Below are positions 6,884 through 9,066 of a DNA stretch of 9,066 bases, piece by piece. The notes beneath the pieces are model-generated. The model did not search any database. It had not been told where the DNA came from and saw only the letters and a program-made list of their open reading frames with translations. Positions within the stretch are counted from its first letter, which is position 1; every line of letters begins with the position of its first letter. This stretch comes from W0P28-013 sp963638355 (GTDB lineage Bacteria; Bacteroidota; Bacteroidia; Bacteroidales; Paludibacteraceae), in contig CAVHRT010000072.1 of NCBI GenBank assembly GCA_963638355.1, forward strand, positions 1 to 9,066, read 5' to 3'. The position numbers and the translations under genes were made by a program.

Positions 6884-6915
6884 CGTTAAACTTATCAACT
6901 CATCAACTTATTAAA
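6884..6915. repeat. 8-base array ending at a start codon
   Basis: Units CGTTAAAC, TTATCAAC, TCATCAAC and TTATTAAA follow at exact 8-base steps. The last unit ends one base before the ATG at 6917, in the ribosome-binding region of the leader. Confidence 0.65.
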
Positions 6916-6916
6916 A

Positions 6917-7315
6917 ATGGACGACTTCAGCACCATATTATACATTGTCATCGCGGTGATTGCCATTGCCGGCAGTGCCATTAAGACTGCGCTCAAAAAT
7001 AGGAAAAATGCGCCGCGTCGACCGCAGCCGCAGACTTTTTCTGACGATTTTCCGCATTTCGACGAAGAGCCGCAGCCCGCGCCGCAGTTCGATTTTGAGC
7101 CTGTGAGCGAACCGCAACCCATTGTGGTTGAAACGCCACAACCTGCGCCACAACCCGCCAAAGCGGCCGAAGGCGAGCGCACCGTAAAACACCATGTCGC
7201 ACCAACTACCATCGACGACGATGCGCCCGCTGCGCCGATCATCGATTTTCAGAATATGGACGAGGTGAAACGCGCCATTGTGGCAAACGAAATTTTTACC
7301 CGAAAATATTGCTAA
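6917..7315 (+). CDS. Small single-pass membrane protein with Pro/Gln-rich tail, unknown function
   Basis: This 132-residue protein has one hydrophobic helix (about residues 7-25, ILYIVIAVIAIAGSAI). Basic residues follow (KTALKNRKNAPRR), predicting a short N-terminus outside and a cytoplasmic tail by the positive-inside rule. Residues 35-85 are rich in Pro, Gln and acidic residues and probably disordered. The last 20 residues (around MDEVKRAIVANEIFTRKYC) look like a compact amphipathic helix. Similar 'hydrophobic helix, linker, AIxxxEIxxRK' endings occur in small Bacteroidales proteins I recall but cannot name. There is no lipobox, and the terminal Cys has no assigned role. It has its own promoter and is divergent from porU, with greA downstream on the same strand behind a separate promoter. 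Being next to porU does not prove a role in secretion. Confidence 0.8.
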   Translation: MDDFSTILYIVIAVIAIAGSAIKTALKNRKNAPRRPQPQTFSDDFPHFDEEPQPAPQFDFEPVSEPQPIVVETPQPAPQPAKAAEGERTVKHHVAPTTIDDDAPAAPIIDFQNMDEVKRAIVANEIFTRKYC

Positions 7316-7374
7316 TCTGAAGTTTTGGAAAGGGCGTAGAATATCGCGCCAAAATGGAATAAAATCAGGGTTTT

Positions 7375-7408
7375 TAGCGAAAATCCGAAAAATTTAACGC
7401 TATTTTTT
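7375..7408 (+). terminator. Probable intrinsic terminator after the small membrane protein gene
   Basis: TAGCG (7375-7379) pairs with CGCTA (7398-7402). Inside it AAAT (7381-7384) pairs with ATTT (7392-7395), and T6 follows (7403-7408). The stem is short and interrupted, so efficiency is uncertain. The T run overlaps the -33 element of the greA promoter. Confidence 0.4.
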
Positions 7409-7437
7409 GGTGCAACCGAAAAAAAGTTGTACCTTTG
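7406..7437 (+). promoter_or_regulatory. greA promoter
   Basis: TTTG at 7406-7409 and TACCTTTG at 7430-7437 (TAnnTTTG) are separated by 20 bases, a good Bacteroidota sigma-factor promoter. The predicted start near 7443 gives greA a 5' leader of about 94 bases. Confidence 0.75.
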
Positions 7438-7445
7438 CAGCGTTG

Positions 7446-7484
7446 AATGAGGGGTTCCAACAGACCATGTTGGAATTCTTCATT
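7446..7484 (+). promoter_or_regulatory. 16-bp leader hairpin upstream of greA
   Basis: Bases 7446-7461 pair without interruption with 7469-7484 around the 7-base loop AGACCAT. Three of the 16 pairs (7451, 7453 and 7454 with 7479, 7477 and 7476) are G-U pairs in the plus-strand RNA and would be mismatches in the opposite strand. This favours a functional plus-strand RNA stem. It begins within a few bases of the predicted transcript start and is followed by GTTTTA, only a short T run. It could be an attenuator, a 5' stabiliser or a small leader RNA. Confidence 0.65.
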
Positions 7485-7536
7485 GTTTTACTATAAAAAT
7501 TTTGAAAAACACAACCTTTTAATTTCAAAAATCGCT

Positions 7537-8007
7537 ATGGCAGTAGTTTACATGACCGAAGAGGGTTACAAAAATTTGTTGGCGCAAATCCAGCACATGG
7601 AGCAGGTTGAGCGCCCAATGATTTCGCACCAGATAGCTGAGGCGCGCGACAAAGGCGACCTTTCGGAAAACGCCGAATACGATGCTGCAAAAGAGGCTCA
7701 AGGCATGCTTGAAATGAAAATTTCGCAACTCAAAGAGCGCGTGGCAAATGCCCGTGTAATCGACGAGAGCAAGCTGAAAACCGACGCAGTGCAGATAATG
7801 AGCCGTGTGCGTGTGCGCAATCTCGGCAACGGACAAGAGATGGAATACACCATCGTGAGCGAAAGTGAAGCCAACTTCCGCGAAGGCAAATTGGCCGTAA
7901 CCACGCCCATCGCCAAAGGTTTGCTCGACAAAAAAGTGGGCGACATTGCCGAAATTCAAGTGCCCGCTGGACTCCTGAAACTCGAAGTGGTGTCCATTTC
8001 GATTTAG
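7537..8007 (+). CDS. greA: Transcription elongation/cleavage factor GreA
   Basis: GreA enters the secondary channel of RNA polymerase and stimulates cleavage of backtracked RNA. Starting at the ATG at 7537 gives 156 residues, close to the usual 158. The N-terminal coiled coil (about 1-75) carries the tip motif KGDLSENAEYDAAKEAQ. Asp41 and Glu44 coincide with the catalytic acid pair of the E. coli protein. The C-terminal FKBP-like domain ends with TPIAKGLLDKKVGDIAEIQVP, a standard family stretch. The frame is open further upstream to an ATG at 7447, but that extension would read through the leader hairpin and lacks family similarity. A HIT gene follows 77 bp downstream on the same strand, an arrangement I recall from other Bacteroidales. 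There is a dedicated promoter and a structured leader. Confidence 0.97.
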   Translation: MAVVYMTEEGYKNLLAQIQHMEQVERPMISHQIAEARDKGDLSENAEYDAAKEAQGMLEMKISQLKERVANARVIDESKLKTDAVQIMSRVRVRNLGNGQEMEYTIVSESEANFREGKLAVTTPIAKGLLDKKVGDIAEIQVPAGLLKLEVVSISI

Positions 8008-8035
8008 TAGCAAGGTGTAAGTCGCAAGTCGCAAG
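8008..8035. repeat. 7-base array starting immediately after the greA stop
   Basis: Units TAGCAAG, GTGTAAG, TCGCAAG and TCGCAAG lie in exact 7-base register. The first unit begins on the base after the greA TAG stop codon. Confidence 0.75.
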
Positions 8036-8047
8036 ATTTTGTAACAG

Positions 8048-8068
8048 ACTGGAAATCAGAAATTTAGA
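8048..8068. repeat. Second, weaker 7-base array before the HIT gene
   Basis: Units ACTGGAA, ATCAGAA and ATTTAGA follow at 7-base steps and fade into A-rich sequence that leads to the HIT gene start codon at 8085. Three degenerate units could be chance on their own; the neighbouring array makes them worth recording. Confidence 0.4.
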
Positions 8069-8084
8069 AAAATAAAAGAGAAAT

Positions 8085-8477
8085 ATGACTATCTTTTCTC
8101 GCATCATCAAAGGCGAAATTCCTTGCTACAAGGTGGCTGAGGACGAGCGTTATTTCGCTTTTCTCGACATCAATCCGTTGGCCAAGGGACATACGCTGGT
8201 TGTTCCAAAAGTTGAGGAGGACTACATCTTCAACCTCGACGACGACACGCTGGCTGGGCTCATGCTTTTCGCCAAACGTGTGGCAAAGGCGCAACGCACT
8301 GTGCTGCCGTGCAAGCGTATTGGTGTGGCTGTGCTTGGCATGGAAGTTCCGCACACGCACATTCATTTGGTGCCGCTGCAAAACGAGGGCGATATGAATT
8401 TTGCTAACCCCAAACTGCACCTCGAAGGCGACGAAATGGCGCGTATTGCCGCCGAAATTGCCGCAAAATTTGAGTAG
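8085..8477 (+). CDS. HIT-family nucleotide hydrolase/transferase (Hint-like)
   Basis: This is a 130-residue histidine-triad protein. The family hydrolyses phosphoramidates or dinucleotides such as AMP-lysine, typically as a cytosolic dimer; the substrate here is unknown. The N-terminal MTIFSRIIKGEIPCYKVAED and FLDINPLAKGHTLVVPK (26-42) are standard for the Hint branch. The triad is at VPHTHIHLVPL with His90, His92 and His94, where His92 would be the nucleophile by family analogy. The length is in the normal range and nothing is missing. It is downstream of greA by 77 bp with no promoter or terminator seen in between, so the two are probably one operon. No clear terminator follows, and the tRNA gene promoter begins 26 bases past the stop. 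Confidence 0.93.
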   Translation: MTIFSRIIKGEIPCYKVAEDERYFAFLDINPLAKGHTLVVPKVEEDYIFNLDDDTLAGLMLFAKRVAKAQRTVLPCKRIGVAVLGMEVPHTHIHLVPLQNEGDMNFANPKLHLEGDEMARIAAEIAAKFE

Positions 8478-8502
8478 CGCGACAATTTTTTTAGAAAATC
8501 GC

Positions 8503-8532
8503 TTGTCGGTTCAATAAAAAAGTGTACTTTTG
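8503..8532 (+). promoter_or_regulatory. tRNA-Met(CAU) promoter
   Basis: TTG at 8503-8505 and TACTTTTG at 8525-8532 (TAnnTTTG) are 19 bases apart. The expected start near 8539 gives a short pre-tRNA leader of about 20 bases. Confidence 0.75.
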
Positions 8533-8557
8533 CACGCTCAAATTTTGCAAGAGCGTG
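8533..8557 (+). repeat. 7-bp inverted repeat at the tRNA-Met transcription start
   Basis: CACGCTC (8533-8539) is a perfect inverted copy of GAGCGTG (8551-8557), with an 11-base loop. It begins directly after the -7 box and ends two bases before the mature tRNA. If transcription begins near 8539 only half of it is in the RNA, so a DNA-level site or simple chance must be considered. Confidence 0.4.
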
Positions 8558-8559
8558 AT

Positions 8560-8633
8560 GGCGGGATAGCTCAGTTGGTTAGAGCGTCGGATTCATAACC
8601 CGGAGGTCCCGAGTTCAACTCTCGGTCCCGCTA
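8560..8633 (+). tRNA. tRNA with CAU anticodon (Met, probably elongator)
   Basis: It is 74 bases with a full cloverleaf. The acceptor GGCGGGA pairs with TCCCGCT (G1-U72 wobble), and the D-stem is GCTC/GAGC. The anticodon loop TTCATAA (8592-8598) has CAT at 34-36, and the T-arm is CCGAG-TTCAACT-CTCGG. The A discriminator is at 8633; the CCA end is not fully encoded. The D-stem has the ordinary C11-G24 rather than the A11-U24 of initiators, and the anticodon stem has an A31-C39 mismatch rather than three clean G-C pairs. An elongator methionine tRNA is therefore likely, although a lysidine-modified isoleucine tRNA is not excluded. Confidence 0.93.
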
Positions 8634-8637
8634 CAAG

Positions 8638-8672
8638 GCAAATCAAACGAAAGTTTGGTTTGCTTTTTTTTT
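8638..8672 (+). terminator. Intrinsic terminator of tRNA-Met
   Basis: An 11-bp stem (8638-8648 with 8653-8663, one wobble) is closed by the GNRA-type loop GAAA and followed by T9 (8664-8672). It begins four bases after the mature tRNA end. Confidence 0.9.
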
Positions 8673-8683
8673 ATGGCGCAGCA

Positions 8684-8718
8684 ATAAAAAGAGCGATGGA
8701 AGAAATCTCTCTCATCGC
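8684..8718 (-). terminator. Intrinsic terminator of the tRNA-Pro pair
   Basis: On the minus strand GCGATG pairs with CATCGC (plus-strand 8713-8718 and 8693-8698). One mismatch and a further 4-bp stem lie inside, and a T-rich run follows (plus-strand A5 at 8686-8690). It faces the tRNA-Met terminator, so the two convergent tRNA units are closed separately. Confidence 0.65.
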
Positions 8719-8726
8719 CCTGATAG

Positions 8727-8799
8727 TCGGAGTTAGGCGACTCGAACGCCCGACCTCTACGTCCCGAACGTAGCGCGCTACCAACTGCGCTAAACTCCG
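8727..8799 (-). tRNA. tRNA-Pro (CGG anticodon)
   Basis: It is 73 bases. The acceptor CGGAGTT pairs perfectly with AACTCCG, with an A discriminator. The D-stem is GCGC/GCGC. The anticodon stem CTACG/CGTAG encloses TTCGGGA, giving anticodon CGG (reads CCG). The T-arm is GGGCG-TTCGAGT-CGCCT. It follows the GGG isoacceptor by 12 bases; the CCA end is not encoded. Confidence 0.95.
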
Positions 8800-8811
8800 C
8801 CTTAACTTTTG

Positions 8812-8886
8812 TCGGGATGACTGGATTCGAACCAGCGACCTCGCGCCCCCCAGACGCGCGCTCTAACCGGGCTGAGCTACATCCCG
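8812..8886 (-). tRNA. tRNA-Pro (GGG anticodon)
   Basis: It is 75 bases. The acceptor CGGGATG pairs perfectly with CATCCCG, with an A discriminator. The D-stem is GCTC/GAGC with a 10-base loop. The anticodon loop CTGGGGG gives anticodon GGG (reads CCC and CCU), on the stem CGCGT/GCGCG. The T-arm is GCTGG-TTCGAAT-CCAGT. It is first in a two-gene transcript with tRNA-Pro(CGG), behind the promoter at 8903-8933. Confidence 0.95.
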
Positions 8887-9066
8887 CTCTCTTTTCGGGG
8901 TGCAAAAGTACTGCTTTTTGTTCGATTGACAAAATTTTTCGCAGAATTTTTTGAAAAATCGGCTAAGCGAACCACTTAAAAGTGACTCTTTCAAATAAAT
9001 TTCCGCCACAACTCTATCCCACAAATGCGTATACTCGTGAATGGGGTGTTCGGGAGAAATTACCGT
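8863..9066 (-). pseudogene. Probable 3' remnant of a zincin-like metallopeptidase gene, cut by window edge
   Basis: Read from the right edge on the minus strand, the only open frame gives ISPEHPIHEYTHLWDRVV (residues 3-20). It contains HEYTH, a match to the zincin HExxH motif, inside the longer HEYTHLWD. As I recall, this octapeptide occurs in metallopeptidase domains of mobile-element and polyvalent proteins. After about 30 residues the translation becomes unlike a protein (many Phe, Lys and Cys), and the frame passes through the tRNA-Pro promoter to a stop inside the tRNA at 8863. A real gene would be expected to continue for at least 100 residues past the motif. I therefore infer a gene truncated near 8940-8980, with its 5' part outside the window. 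The identification rests on a short motif. Confidence 0.35.
8903..8933 (-). promoter_or_regulatory. Promoter of the tRNA-Pro(GGG)-tRNA-Pro(CGG) unit
   Basis: On the minus strand TTTG (8933-8930) is followed 19 bases later by TACTTTTG (8910-8903), a textbook Bacteroidota promoter. Transcription should start near 8897, about ten bases before the first tRNA. Confidence 0.8.

Noticed and set aside
6665..6898. 78-codon upstream extension of porU to an ATG at 6898
   Set aside because: It would bury the signal peptide that begins at 6664, has no family similarity, and would include the porU promoter and the divergent promoter.
7447..7536. 30-codon upstream extension of greA to an ATG at 7447
   Set aside because: It reads through the leader hairpin and does not resemble GreA. 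The start at 7537 places Asp41 and Glu44 in the expected positions.
8479..8509. Terminator after the HIT gene (CGACAA with TTGTCG)
   Set aside because: The stem is only 6 bp with a 17-base loop and no T run after it. It also overlaps the -33 element of the tRNA promoter.
8615..8932. 105-codon open frame over the tRNA-Pro genes
   Set aside because: It only translates tRNA genes, their terminators and promoter.

Overview
The window looks like chromosomal DNA from a Bacteroidales-type member of the Bacteroidota. The evidence is the pair of type IX secretion genes porU and porV, Bacteroidota-style promoters (TAnnTTTG, with an upstream TTTG or TTG about 19-20 bases away), the lack of strong Shine-Dalgarno sequences, and a greA-HIT gene pair. 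No species can be named from the sequence.

Left edge (1-434, minus strand): the first 144 codons of a DUF262 (GmrSD/SspE-like defence) protein. Its reading frame contains an uninterrupted A19 tract, a candidate slippage switch. Next comes about 475 bp without a credible gene (435-910). It holds a G10 tract, several perfect inverted repeats, a possible minus-strand promoter and the start of a series of short-period repeats.

Centre (911-6664, minus strand, read porU then porV then ispF): the T9SS sortase PorU, the outer-membrane shuttle/pore PorV, and the MEP-pathway isoprenoid enzyme IspF. PorU and PorV work together on the cell surface: PorV brings the secreted cargo, and PorU removes its C-terminal signal and attaches it. 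IspF is metabolically unrelated and probably just shares the transcript or the neighbourhood.

Right (6917-8633, plus strand): a divergent small single-pass membrane protein with a Pro/Gln-rich tail, then greA (with a long 5' leader containing a 16-bp hairpin), a HIT-family hydrolase and a CAU-anticodon tRNA with its own promoter and terminator. Two tRNA-Pro genes (GGG, then CGG) converge on it from the minus strand with their own promoter and terminator. At the right edge a minus-strand fragment with an HEYTH zincin motif runs without a proper end into the tRNA-Pro promoter. It is probably a broken accessory gene.

The most unusual signal is not a gene. Nearly every spacer between protein genes carries a different degenerate array of 7- or 8-base words, often abutting or crossing a stop or start codon. 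Two of these arrays, after porV and after porU, are almost identical and so flank porV as direct repeats.
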